A DNA stretch of 23,304 bases, taken from contig JAYTUU010000085.1 of assembly GCA_043744375.1 (NCBI GenBank), positions 1 through 23,304 on the forward strand. Reading direction: 5' to 3'. The notes under the pieces were generated by a model. The model was not told where the DNA came from and ran no database searches. It saw nothing but the letters and a program-made list of their open reading frames with translations. This DNA is from CAIYPH01 sp043744375. Lineage in GTDB: Bacteria; Pseudomonadota; Alphaproteobacteria; Acetobacterales; Acetobacteraceae. This document shows, one piece after another, positions 7,429-16,566 of this stretch. Position 1 is the first letter of the stretch, and every line of letters starts with the position of its first letter. A program made the translations under genes and the position numbers.

Positions 7429-8613
7429 ATGGCACAGGCAAATGACGCACCGGTAACCGGCGGGATCGAACTGTCGATCCTCATGCCCTGCCTGAACGAG
7501 GCGGAGACGCTGGCCGTCTGCATCGACAAGGCGCAGGCCTATCTCGCGCGCAGCGGCGTCGTCGGTGAGGTTCTCATCGCCGATAACGGCAGCACCGACG
7601 GCTCGCAGGCGATCGCACGGGCGCATGGGGCCGTGGTCGTCGATATTCCCGTGCGCGGCTATGGCAGCGCGCTGATCGGCGGCATCCGGGCGGCGCGCGG
7701 ACGCTTCGTCATCATGGCCGACAGCGACGACAGCTACGACTTCGCCGCACTTGACCCGTTCGTTGCGGCCCTGCGGGCCGGGCGGCAGTTGGTGATGGGC
7801 AACCGCTTCATGGGCGGCATCATGCCCGGCGCCATGCCGCCATTGCATCGCTATCTGGGCAACCCGGTGCTGACGACGATTGGAAAACTGTTCTTCCGCA
7901 GCCCGTGCGGCGATTTCCATTGCGGCCTGCGCGGCTTCGATCGCGCGGTGATCCTGGCGCTTGATCTGCAGGCGCCCGGCATGGAGTTCGCCAGCGAGAT
8001 GGTGGTCAAGGCGACCCTGCGCGGGCTGGATATCGCGGAGGTGCCGACCATCCTGCATCCCGATGGCCGCTCGCGCCCGCCGCATCTGCGCAGCTGGCGC
8101 GACGGCTGGCGGCATTTGCGTTTTCTTCTCCTGTTCAGCCCGGGTTGGCTTTTTCTGTATCCCGGCATAGCCGCGATGGTGCTGGGAGCCTGGGCGATGG
8201 CCTGGTTGCTGCCATCGGCGCGCACGATCGGCGGGGTGACGCTGGATATCCACTCACTGCTCTACGCCGCCGTGGTGGTGCTGATCGGCGCGCAATCGGC
8301 GTTGTTCTGGGTGTTCGCCAAGAAATACGGCATCCGCGAGGGCATGCTGCCCGACGACCCGCTTTTCGCCGCGCGACTGGCACGGCTCAGCCTCGAACGA
8401 GGTTTGATCGCCGGTTTGCTGTTGCTGGCATGCGGGCTCGGCCTGGGCGTGATGGCGCTGGGAAGCTGGGGCGGCACCGGCTTCGGCGCCTTGCGGCCGG
8501 CCGATACGATGCGGCTGATCATCCCTTCAGCGACGCTGGTGCTGCTCGGCTTCCAACTGATCTACGGCTGCTTCTTCATCAGCGTGCTGGACATCCGCTC
8601 GACCAGGCCTTGA
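7429..8613 (+). CDS. Family 2 glycosyltransferase, polyprenyl-phosphate type (GtrB/Dpm1-like)
   Basis: A 394-residue inner-membrane glycosyltransferase. The N-terminal GT-A domain (about 13-240) has LSILMPCLNEAETL, ADNGSTDGS and the nucleotide-sugar metal motif MADSDDSYDF (97-105), followed by GNRFMGG and CGDFHCGLRGFD, the pattern of dolichol/undecaprenyl-phosphate mannose or glucose synthases. Residues 185-210 (MEFASEMVVKATLRG...EVPT) are also family-typical. The C-terminal part has about four hydrophobic helices (237-262, 276-297, 326-347, 364-386), as in membrane-anchored versions. It probably loads a sugar onto undecaprenyl phosphate for later transfer to an envelope glycan. A GtrA-like flippase gene converges on it with only 7 bases between stops, so the two are neighbours but not an operon. 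ATG 7429 is the first start that gives the GT2 N-terminus. Confidence 0.92.
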   Translation: MAQANDAPVTGGIELSILMPCLNEAETLAVCIDKAQAYLARSGVVGEVLIADNGSTDGSQAIARAHGAVVVDIPVRGYGSALIGGIRAARGRFVIMADSDDSYDFAALDPFVAALRAGRQLVMGNRFMGGIMPGAMPPLHRYLGNPVLTTIGKLFFRSPCGDFHCGLRGFDRAVILALDLQAPGMEFASEMVVKATLRGLDIAEVPTILHPDGRSRPPHLRSWRDGWRHLRFLLLFSPGWLFLYPGIAAMVLGAWAMAWLLPSARTIGGVTLDIHSLLYAAVVVLIGAQSALFWVFAKKYGIREGMLPDDPLFAARLARLSLERGLIAGLLLLACGLGLGVMALGSWGGTGFGALRPADTMRLIIPSATLVLLGFQLIYGCFFISVLDIRSTRP

Positions 8614-8620
8614 CCCGCGC

Positions 8621-9043
8621 TCAGCGGAATACCAGCGACCGCGAGAAGTGGAAATTGGCGAACATGCCCGCCAGCGTTCCGGCGAAGGTCGCGATCACCG
8701 GGTGCTCGACCGCGACCGGGCTGGTCGCGATGATCAGGAAATAGACCCCCCGATTGAGCGCGAATCCGGCGAGGTTGACGATCAGATAGAGTATCCATTG
8801 GCGGCTCACCGCCCCGGTGCTGCGGCCCTGGAAGGTCCAGAACCGGTTGATCGCCCAATTCGTGCTGGCGGCGATGAAATAGGCGACCGTACCCGCCCAG
8901 TACAGGCCGAGGCTCGCGCGCAGTCCGTAGACGCAGGCATTGTCGATCGTGAAGCCGATAAAGCCCACTGTGCCGAAGCGCATGAACTCGACGACGAGAG
9001 CGGCACGGGCGGGGCCGACGAAGGGGGTGAGGAAGGAGATCAT
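8621..9043 (-). CDS. GtrA-like membrane protein (putative polyprenyl-phosphate-sugar flippase)
   Basis: A 140-residue GtrA/DPMS3-type membrane protein with four predicted helices. Signatures include FMRFGTVGFIGFTIDN near residue 20, an NWAINRFWTF-type motif between helices 2 and 3, and a C-terminal FANFHFSRSLVF. Length is typical (about 120-150). GtrA proteins are thought to flip undecaprenyl-phosphate-linked sugar made by a GtrB-type transferase, and the convergent neighbour is exactly such an enzyme, which supports the pairing. The usual arrangement is co-directional gtrA-gtrB; here the genes face each other tail to tail. No specific glucosyltransferase (GtrC) is in the window. No clear ribosome binding site precedes the ATG at 9043. 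Confidence 0.9.
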   Translation of the reverse strand: MISFLTPFVGPARAALVVEFMRFGTVGFIGFTIDNACVYGLRASLGLYWAGTVAYFIAASTNWAINRFWTFQGRSTGAVSRQWILYLIVNLAGFALNRGVYFLIIATSPVAVEHPVIATFAGTLAGMFANFHFSRSLVFR

Positions 9044-9166
9044 AATGGTGCCGTCTTACCCGGCCGAGGCGGCGAACGATAGTCTCGCGGAAAGCGACGA
9101 GTTTGCTTGCAGGCCGGGCGTGGCGCTGGCATCGTCACCAGCATCATAAAAATGAAGGGGCTCATG

Positions 9167-10750
9167 ATGAAACGACGCAGTTTTATTGCGGCGGGCGCGG
9201 CCGGTCTCGCACTGCCGTCGGTGGCGCGGGCGCAGGGCGCCACGACGCTGCGGTTCATCCCGCAGATCGATCTCGCTTTCCTCGATCCGCACTGGACGAC
9301 GGCGTATGTGACGCGCAACCACAGCTACATGGTGTTCGACACGCTGTTCGGCCAGGACGGCGATTTCAAGTATTCGCACCAGATGCTGGCCGGCCATGTC
9401 GTCGAGAATGACGGCAAGACCTGGAAGCTCACGTTGCGCGACGGCCTTCTGTGGCATGACGGCGAAAAGGTTCTCGCCCGCGATTGTGCCGCCTCCATCA
9501 AGCGCTGGGCCAAGCGCGACGCCATCGGCGATGCGCTGATGAAGGCGACCGATGACCTTAGCGCCACCGACGACAAGACGATCGTCTTCCGCCTCAACAA
9601 GCCGTTCGCCCTGCTGCCGGACGCGCTCGGCAAGTCGCCCTCGCCGATGTGCGCGATGATGCCAGAGCGACTGGCCAACACCGATCCGTTCAAGCAGATC
9701 ACCGAAATCGTCGGCAGCGGGCCGTATCGCTACATCCAGAGCGAGCGGGTGCCAGGCAGCCGCAACGTCTATCAGCGCTTCGACAAGTACAAGCCGCGCG
9801 AGGGCAAGGTCCAGGATTGGACGGCGGGCCCGAAGATCGTGCATTTCGAGCGTGTCGAATGGACGACGATGCCTGATGACGGCACCAAGGCCGCCGCGCT
9901 GCAGAACGGCGAGCAGGATTGGTGGGAGAATCCGTCGAGCGATCTGCAACCGCTGCTGCGCAAGAACCCGAAGATCAAGCTGGCGATCCAGGACCCGACC
10001 GGCGGCGTCGAGATGATGCGCGTCAACCACCTCCAGGCGCCGTTCAACAACCCCGCCATCCGTCGCGCCTTCATGTATGCGATCGACCAGGAGGAGTTCA
10101 TGCAGGCGATCGTTGGCGATGCGCCGGACCTCTATTACACGCCGCTCGGCATGTTCTGCCCGAAGACGCCGATGGCGAGCGATGTCGGGCTGGAGCCGCT
10201 GAAGGGCAAGCGCGACTACGCCAAGGTCAAGGAGATGCTGAAGCAGGCCGGCTATAACGGCGAGAAAACCGTGCTGATGGTGCCGAACGACTACGTCGCC
10301 CTGAAGGCGATGGGCGACGTGATGGCGGACGTGATGAAGCGCGTCGGCATGAATGTCGATTATGTGGCGACCGATTGGGGCACCATGCTGCAACGGCGCA
10401 ACAAGAAGGACCCGGTCGAACAAGGCGGCTGGAGCGCGTTCATCACCGGATGGGCCGGCACCGACCATTTCAGCCCGCCCGCCCATATCGCGCTGCGCGG
10501 CAATGGCGATCAACCCAGCTCCTGGCCCGGCTGGTGCGTCAGCCCCGACCTGGAGCGCCTGCGCACGGCCTGGTTCGACGCGCCCGATCTCGCGGCACAG
10601 CAGGCGATCTGCCGGGAGATGCAGGTCGTCGGCATGCGCGACGTGCCGTACTACCCGCTCGGCCAGTTCCAGGCACCGACGGCGTATCGCAGCGACATTT
10701 CGGGCGTTCTCAACGGCTTCGCCACGTTCTGGAACGTCAAGCGCGGCTGA
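9167..10750 (+). CDS. ABC transporter substrate-binding protein, peptide family 5 (first of two)
   Basis: A 527-residue periplasmic binding protein of the SBP_bac_5 family (DppA/OppA-like), the ligand receptor of the importer encoded downstream. The N-terminus MKRRSFIAAGAAGLALPSVARA is a twin-arginine-type signal with cleavage expected near residue 22. GAAGGGG precedes two adjacent ATG codons; the second (9167) has the better spacing (6 bases) and puts the arginines at positions 3-4. Family features: LRFIPQIDLAFLDPHWT, WKLTLRDGLLWHDGEKV, FRLNKPFALL, VGSGPYR and ALQNGEQDWWENP. It is a paralogue of the next gene with colinear motifs, so a tandem duplication is likely. No terminator separates the two, only a structured 270-base leader. 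Ligand unknown; peptides, opines, heme precursors or other solutes are possible in this family. Confidence 0.93.
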   Translation: MKRRSFIAAGAAGLALPSVARAQGATTLRFIPQIDLAFLDPHWTTAYVTRNHSYMVFDTLFGQDGDFKYSHQMLAGHVVENDGKTWKLTLRDGLLWHDGEKVLARDCAASIKRWAKRDAIGDALMKATDDLSATDDKTIVFRLNKPFALLPDALGKSPSPMCAMMPERLANTDPFKQITEIVGSGPYRYIQSERVPGSRNVYQRFDKYKPREGKVQDWTAGPKIVHFERVEWTTMPDDGTKAAALQNGEQDWWENPSSDLQPLLRKNPKIKLAIQDPTGGVEMMRVNHLQAPFNNPAIRRAFMYAIDQEEFMQAIVGDAPDLYYTPLGMFCPKTPMASDVGLEPLKGKRDYAKVKEMLKQAGYNGEKTVLMVPNDYVALKAMGDVMADVMKRVGMNVDYVATDWGTMLQRRNKKDPVEQGGWSAFITGWAGTDHFSPPAHIALRGNGDQPSSWPGWCVSPDLERLRTAWFDAPDLAAQQAICREMQVVGMRDVPYYPLGQFQAPTAYRSDISGVLNGFATFWNVKRG

Positions 10751-10771
10751 CGGCAGATTTGCCCGTCGCGG

Positions 10772-10793
10772 CGCCGCATGAGGGATTGCGGCG
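10772..10793 (+). other. Stem-loop just after the first binding-protein gene
   Basis: CGCCGCA (10772-10778) is followed by an 8-base loop and TGCGGCG (10787-10793). It lies 22 bases past the stop and has no T-tract, so it may protect the 3' end or act as a weak pause rather than terminate. Confidence 0.5.
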
Positions 10794-10826
10794 TCGCGGC
10801 GAGCGATGACATAACGGCTTCAATGA

Positions 10827-10850
10827 TTGCGGGTCTGGTGCGGCCCGCAA
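10827..10850 (+). other. Second inverted repeat in the leader between the binding-protein genes
   Basis: TTGCGGG (10827-10833) pairs with CCCGCAA (10844-10850); a G-T and a C-G pair extend the stem to 9 bp with a 6-base loop. No T-run follows. A further copy of CCCGCAAGG occurs near 10937. Role unknown: mRNA structure or an operator. Confidence 0.45.
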
Positions 10851-10863
10851 GGCCTTGCACACT

Positions 10864-10912
10864 GCGCCACAGGGTGCGCCACAGGGTGCGCACAGGGAAT
10901 GCCGGGAATGCC
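10864..10912 (+). repeat. Adjacent short tandem repeats in the leader of the second binding-protein gene
   Basis: GCGCCACAGGGT is repeated perfectly at 10864-10875 and 10876-10887 and is followed by a degenerate third unit. GGGAATGCC is then repeated at 10895-10903 and 10904-10912. Both periods are multiples of three, and the frame of the downstream gene is open across them, but no start there makes a sensible protein. They occupy the leader that separates the two binding-protein genes. Confidence 0.85.
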
Positions 10913-11020
10913 GGTCTCGCAATCGGCCTCGGGTTGCCCGCAAGGGATGCTGGGGCAGGGCTGTCTGGCCGGGGCAGGGGACCCGGCACGGCAAACGGGA
11001 AGACGAGAGGATCTGACTGC

Positions 11021-12613
11021 ATGAAACGCCGTGACTTCATCAAGACCGCCGCCATCGCGGCCGCCGCGCCGCTGGCCGCGCCGCACATCGCCGCCGCTGC
11101 CCAGGGCAACCGCCTGCTGCGCTTCGTGCCGCAGGCGAACCTGTCCAGCATGGATGCGGTCGCCGGCACGCAATACGTGGTGCGCAATGCCGCCCTGATG
11201 GTGTGGGACACGCTCTATGGCGTGGATCCCAAACTCGATCCGAAGCCGCAGATGTGCGAGGGCCACGAGGCCTCGGCCGATCTGATGACCTGGACCTTCA
11301 AGCTGCGTCCCGGCCTGACCTTCCATGACGGCGAGGCGGTCACCACGCGCGACGTGATCGCCAGCCTCAACCGCTGGATGGTGCGGGACACCATGGGCCA
11401 GATCATCAAGGGCCGGCTGGACGCCCTGGAGGCGCTGGACGATCGGACCTTCCGCTTCCGCCTGAACAAGCCGTTCGGAAAGATGCTGTTCGCGCTCGGA
11501 AAGAACAATTCCCCCGTCGCCTTCATCATGCCCGAGCGGATCGCCAGGACGGACCCGTTCAAGCTGATTACCGAGTATGTCGGCTCCGGCCCGATGCGGT
11601 TCATGAAGGACGAGTGGGTCCCGGGCTCGAAGGCCGTGTTCGAGAAGTTCGACAAGTACTCCGTGCGGCCGGAGGCCGGCGAGTGGTTGTCCGGCGGCAA
11701 GCGGATGCTGTTCGACCGTATCGAGTGGCTGATCCCCTCGGATGCCGCCACCGCCGGGGCCGCGCTGCAGAATGGTGAGGTCGATTGGTGGGAAACGCCG
11801 CTGCCCGATCTCATCCCGCTGCTCAAGCGCAACCGCAACATCGCCGTCGATATCGCTGATCCGCTTGGCAATATCGGCTCGCTCCGCTTCAACCACCTGC
11901 ACGCCCCGTTCAACGACGTGCGCGCCCGCCGGGCCGTGATGATGGCGCTGAGCCAGGCCGACTACATGCAGGCGGTGGTCGGCGACAACGCCGATTTGTG
12001 GCAGCCGCTGGCAAGCTTCTTCACCCCGGGCACGCCGGTTTCGACCGAGGAGGGCGGCGACGTTCTCAAGGGCCCGCGCAACATCGAGGCGGCGAAGAAG
12101 CTGCTGGCGGAATGCGGCCAACTCGGCGCCAAGGTGACGTTGGTGGTCGCCATGGACATCGCCATCACCAAGGCGCAGGGCGAGGTGACCGCCGATCTGC
12201 TGAAGAAGCTCGGCTTCGAGGTCGATTTCGTCGCCACCGACTGGGGCACCGTGGGCGCGCGCCGTTCCAAGAAGGAGCCACCGTCGCAGGGCGGCTGGAA
12301 CATTTTCCACACCTGGCATGCCGGCGCGGATTGCGTGAACCCGGCCCCCTACACGGCGCTCGATGCCGGCGGGGACAAGGCGTGGTTCGGCTGGCCGAAA
12401 TCGGACGACGTCCAGGCGAAAATCCTCGATTGGTACGCGGCGGCCGACCTGGAGTCGGAGAAGCAGGCGATGGCGGCGCTGAACCGGGCGAGCTTCGACA
12501 ACGTCACCTACGCACCGACCGGGTTTTTCCAGATGTATCAGGCCTGGCGAACCAATGTTTCCGGTGTCGTGAAGGCGCCGTTTCCGGTTTTCTGGGGTGT
12601 GCAGAAAACTTAA
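11021..12613 (+). CDS. ABC transporter substrate-binding protein, peptide family 5 (second of two)
   Basis: A 530-residue SBP_bac_5 protein with a strong twin-arginine signal, MKRRDFIKTAAIAAAAPLAA, cleaved probably near residue 27 (AAA-QG). The frame is open for 81 codons upstream, but only ATG 11021 gives the signal; GAGAGG lies about 10 bases before it. Motifs run parallel to the first binding protein: LRFVPQANLSSMDAVAGTQY, DLMTWTFKLRPGLTFHDGEA, FRFRLNKPFGKML, VGSGPMRFMKDEWVPGS, ALQNGEVDWWETPLPDL and DFVATDWGTVGARRSKK. The two are related but clearly diverged, so they may bind different ligands for one permease. The stop is followed by a 12-bp hairpin and then the permease genes. That layout usually lets the binding protein be made in excess over the membrane subunits. 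Confidence 0.94.
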   Translation: MKRRDFIKTAAIAAAAPLAAPHIAAAAQGNRLLRFVPQANLSSMDAVAGTQYVVRNAALMVWDTLYGVDPKLDPKPQMCEGHEASADLMTWTFKLRPGLTFHDGEAVTTRDVIASLNRWMVRDTMGQIIKGRLDALEALDDRTFRFRLNKPFGKMLFALGKNNSPVAFIMPERIARTDPFKLITEYVGSGPMRFMKDEWVPGSKAVFEKFDKYSVRPEAGEWLSGGKRMLFDRIEWLIPSDAATAGAALQNGEVDWWETPLPDLIPLLKRNRNIAVDIADPLGNIGSLRFNHLHAPFNDVRARRAVMMALSQADYMQAVVGDNADLWQPLASFFTPGTPVSTEEGGDVLKGPRNIEAAKKLLAECGQLGAKVTLVVAMDIAITKAQGEVTADLLKKLGFEVDFVATDWGTVGARRSKKEPPSQGGWNIFHTWHAGADCVNPAPYTALDAGGDKAWFGWPKSDDVQAKILDWYAAADLESEKQAMAALNRASFDNVTYAPTGFFQMYQAWRTNVSGVVKAPFPVFWGVQKT

Positions 12614-12631
12614 TCCAGCCATAATGCAGCA

Positions 12632-12660
12632 CGCCCCCGCCGGTTGTGCCGGCGGGGGCG
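12632..12660 (+). terminator. Strong intercistronic hairpin between binding protein and permease genes
   Basis: CGCCCCCGCCGG (12632-12643), a 5-base loop TTGTG, then the exact complement CCGGCGGGGGCG (12649-12660). It starts 18 bases past the stop of the second binding-protein gene and is followed by GTTCAGG, with no T-tract. The structure is therefore more likely a 3'-end stabiliser or attenuator, like those after malE-type genes, than a full terminator. Confidence 0.75.
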
Positions 12661-12685
12661 GTTCAGGAAGGGAAGAGTATCCGGC

Positions 12686-13627
12686 ATGTGGGCCTATGCC
12701 ATCCGGCGCGTTGTCGCCACCATCCCCGTCATGGCCATCGTGGCGCTGTTCGTGTTCAGCCTGCTGTATCTCGCCCCGGGTGACCCGGCGGCGATCATCG
12801 CGGGCGATCAGGCGACGCCGGCCGACGTCGAGCGCATCCGCGCCTCGCTCGGGCTGGATCGCCCGTTCATCGTCCGCTTCGGCGAGTGGTTCTGGAACGT
12901 CATCAACGGCGATCTCGGGGTCTCCATTTTCACCAACCTGCCGGTCGCGCACATGATCAAGCAGCGCATCGAGCCGACCTTGTCGCTGATGCTGCTGACG
13001 TTGACCTTCTCGATCAGCTTCGCCGTGCCGATGGGCGTCATCGCCGCCTGGAAGCAGGGCCTGTGGATCGACCGCATGGTGATGATTGCCGCCGTCGCCG
13101 GCTTCTCGGTGCCGGTATTCGTGGTCGGCTACGTGCTCGCCTATACCTTCGCGTTGCAGCTCGACTGGTTTCCCGTCCAGGGCTACACGCCGATCTCCCG
13201 CGGCTTCGGCCCCTGGATCAACAATCTCGCGCTGCCCGCCATCGCCCTCGGCAGCGCCTTCATCGCCCTGCTCGCGCGCATCACAAGGGCGACGATGCTG
13301 GAGGTGCTGAGCCAGGATTACGTGCGCACCGCGCGCGCCAAGGGCGTCGATCAGCGTTCCATCCTGTTCCTGCATGCGCTGAAGAACGCCGCCGTGCCGA
13401 TCGTGACGATCATCGGCATCGGCTTCTCCGCCCTGATCGGCGGCGCCGTGGTGACCGAGAGCGTGTTCGCCATCCCCGGCGTCGGCCGCCTCGTCGTCGA
13501 TGCCATTCTGCGGCGCGACTACCCGGTCATCCAGGGCGTCGTGCTGATGTTCTCATTCGTCTACGTCATCGTGAATTTGTGCGTGGACCTGCTGTACACC
13601 GTGTTCGATCCAAGGATCCGCTACTGA
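12686..13627 (+). CDS. Peptide-type ABC transporter permease, DppB-like
   Basis: A 313-residue inner-membrane permease of the binding-protein-dependent transport family, DppB/OppB subgroup. The N-terminus MWAYAIRRVVATIPVM leads into the first helix, followed by the periplasmic LAPGDPAAIIAG region characteristic of DppB proteins. The ATPase-coupling EAA loop is DYVRTARAKGVDQRSILFLH, and the end carries TESVFAIPGVGRLVVDAI and YVIVNLCVDLLYTVFDPRIRY, both family hallmarks. About six membrane segments are expected. An ATG at 12644 is in frame but lies inside the hairpin; 12686 is preceded by AGGAAGGGAAGAG and gives the normal N-terminus. The stop TGA shares its A with the ATG of the next permease. 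Confidence 0.94.
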   Translation: MWAYAIRRVVATIPVMAIVALFVFSLLYLAPGDPAAIIAGDQATPADVERIRASLGLDRPFIVRFGEWFWNVINGDLGVSIFTNLPVAHMIKQRIEPTLSLMLLTLTFSISFAVPMGVIAAWKQGLWIDRMVMIAAVAGFSVPVFVVGYVLAYTFALQLDWFPVQGYTPISRGFGPWINNLALPAIALGSAFIALLARITRATMLEVLSQDYVRTARAKGVDQRSILFLHALKNAAVPIVTIIGIGFSALIGGAVVTESVFAIPGVGRLVVDAILRRDYPVIQGVVLMFSFVYVIVNLCVDLLYTVFDPRIRY

Positions 13628-14538
13628 TGAGCGCCACGACCCTGACTGCACACGACGTTACCGCCGCGCCCGAACTTCCGGAGGTGCTGCCGCCCCGCAA
13701 GGCGCGCGGCAAGGTGGGGATGTTCATCTATCGCCACCCGACGATCTTCGCCGGCGGTCTGCTGCTGACGATCATCGTCTGCATCGGCGTGTTCGCGCCC
13801 CTCCTGTTCACCTCGGACCCGACCGCCCTGGCCCCGGCCCGGCGCACCCGGGCGCCAAACGCGCAGTACTGGTTCGGCACCGACATGCTCGGGCGCGACG
13901 TCTATTCGCGGGTGCTCTACGGCACGCAGATTTCGCTGATCGTCGGCTTCTCCGTCGCCGTCCTGGCCTCCAGCGTGGGCCTGGTAATCGGCCTGATGGC
14001 CGGTTTCATCCGCCCGGTCGATGCCATTGTCATGCGGGTGATGGACGGGTTGCAGTCCATCCCCGGCATTCTGCTGGCGATCGCGCTGATGGCGCTGACG
14101 CGGGCCAGCGTGCAGAACGTGGTCGTCGCCATCGCCGTCACCCAGGTGCCGCCGGTCTCGCGCCTCGTCCGCTCGGTGGTGCTGTCGCTGCGTGAGCAGC
14201 CCTATGTCGAAGCCGCCGTCGCGGCCGGCACGCGGATGCCGATCATCATCATCAAGCACATCCTGCCGAACACGCTCGCCCCGGTGATCGTGCAGGCGAC
14301 CTTCATCTGCGCCTCCGCCATGCTGACCGAGGCGACATTGTCGTTCATCGGCGCCGGCACGCCGCCGATCATTCCCTCCTGGGGCAATATCATGGCCGAG
14401 GGCCGCGCGCTCTGGCAGGTCAAGCCCTACATCGTGTTCTTCCCGGCGGCCTTCCTGTCGGTGACGGTGCTGGCGGTCAATCTCCTCGGTGACGGGCTGC
14501 GCGACGCGCTCGATCCGCGGCTGGCGAAGCGGATCTGA
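13627..14538 (+). CDS. Peptide-type ABC transporter permease, DppC-like
   Basis: A 303-residue second permease of the DppC/OppC subgroup, which forms the translocation channel with the DppB-like subunit. It has the N-terminal OppC-type helix (FAGGLLLTIIVCIGVFAPLL), then FGTDMLGRDVYSRVLYGTQI, the EAA coupling loop around EAAVAAGTRMPIIIIKHILP, and TLSFIGAGTPPIIPSWGNIM near the end. The terminal sequence LLGDGLRDALDPRL is the standard end of this family. ATG 13627 overlaps the upstream TGA by one base (TGATG), so the two permeases are translationally coupled. Length is normal. Confidence 0.95.
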   Translation: MSATTLTAHDVTAAPELPEVLPPRKARGKVGMFIYRHPTIFAGGLLLTIIVCIGVFAPLLFTSDPTALAPARRTRAPNAQYWFGTDMLGRDVYSRVLYGTQISLIVGFSVAVLASSVGLVIGLMAGFIRPVDAIVMRVMDGLQSIPGILLAIALMALTRASVQNVVVAIAVTQVPPVSRLVRSVVLSLREQPYVEAAVAAGTRMPIIIIKHILPNTLAPVIVQATFICASAMLTEATLSFIGAGTPPIIPSWGNIMAEGRALWQVKPYIVFFPAAFLSVTVLAVNLLGDGLRDALDPRLAKRI

Positions 14539-14543
14539 CACCT

Positions 14544-15529
<986 letters not shown>

Positions 15530-15533
<4 letters not shown>

Positions 15534-16549
15534 ACGCCACCGCGGCTGCGCGCCCGTTGCTGGAAGTCAACGGGCTGAAGAAGCATTTCCCCGTCAAGGG
15601 CGGCCTGTTTGGCGGCAAGCGGGGCTACGTCTATGCGGTCGACGGCGTCAGCTTCTCGATCAACAAGGGCGAAACCCTGTCCGTCGTCGGCGAGAGCGGC
15701 TGCGGCAAGTCCACCGTTGGCAAAGCCATCCTCCGCCTCTACCCGATCACCGATGGCGAGGTGTTCCTCGACGGCGAGCGGATCGACAACCTGTCCCCCG
15801 GAAAGCTGCGGCCGATGCGCCGGCGCATCCAGGTAGTGTTCCAGGACCCGTTCTCCAGCCTCAATCCACGCCAGCGTGTGCGCGACATCATCGCCGAACC
15901 GATCGTGAACTTCGAAAGCGGCCTGTCCTCGTCGCAGATCGACGACCGCGTCGCCGCCCTGATGGACAAGGTGCGGCTGCCGCGCGATGCGATGATGCGC
16001 TGGCCGCACGAGTTCTCTGGCGGCCAGCGCCAGCGCATCGGCATCGCCCGCGCCCTGGCACCCGGCTCCGACCTTATTATTTGCGACGAGGCCGTCTCCG
16101 CGCTCGATGTGTCCGTGAAGGCACAAATCATAAACCTGCTGTCGGATTTGCAGGACGAGCTTGGCCTAGCCTTGCTGTTCATCAGCCACGACCTGGCCAT
16201 CGTCGAGCACCTGACCCACCGCGTTGCCGTGATGTACCTGGGGAAAATCGTCGAACTCGCCGACCGCCGCACGCTGTTCTCCAATCCGCACCATCCCTAC
16301 ACGCGCGCGCTGCTCTCCGCCGTGCCGGTGCCGGACCCGACGATCAAACGCAGCCGCATCATCCTGCGCGGCGACGTGCCCAGCCCGATCAACCCACCCT
16401 CCGGCTGCCGCTTCCACACCCGCTGCGCCTTCGTGCACGACCGCTGCAAGCGCGAGGAACCCCTCCTGCGCAAGGTCGCCAGCGGCGCGATGTCGGCGTG
16501 TCATCTGGACGAGGTGCCGGATATCGCTTCGGTTCAGGCGGCGGCGTAG
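15530..16549 (+). CDS. Peptide-type ABC transporter ATP-binding protein, DppF-like
   Basis: A 339-residue partner ATPase. Walker A is GESGCGKS (54-61), the Q-loop lies in VFQDPFSSLNPRQRV, the signature is FSGGQRQRIGIARAL, Walker B reads LIICDEAVSALDVSV with Ala in place of the more common Pro after DE, and the H-loop is LFISHDLAIV. The PVKGGLFGGKRGYVYAVDGV region and the ending GCRFHTRCAFVHDRCKREEP are typical of DppF/OppF. It overlaps the DppD-like gene by four bases and has GGAG 9 bases upstream of its ATG. It is the last gene of the importer operon. The 171 bases to the next gene contain a four-copy tandem repeat and no obvious terminator. Confidence 0.95.
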
Positions 16550-16566
16550 AAATTTTACGCGACAGC

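Noticed and set aside
10778..11020. In-frame upstream extension of the second binding protein, with a start at 10778
   Set aside because: It would place about 80 low-complexity residues before a complete twin-arginine signal peptide.
10820..13375. Minus-strand open frame of about 850 codons opposite the second binding protein and first permease
   Set aside because: No ribosome binding site and no recognisable domain, and it spans the plus-strand operon hairpin; the plus-strand genes explain the sequence.
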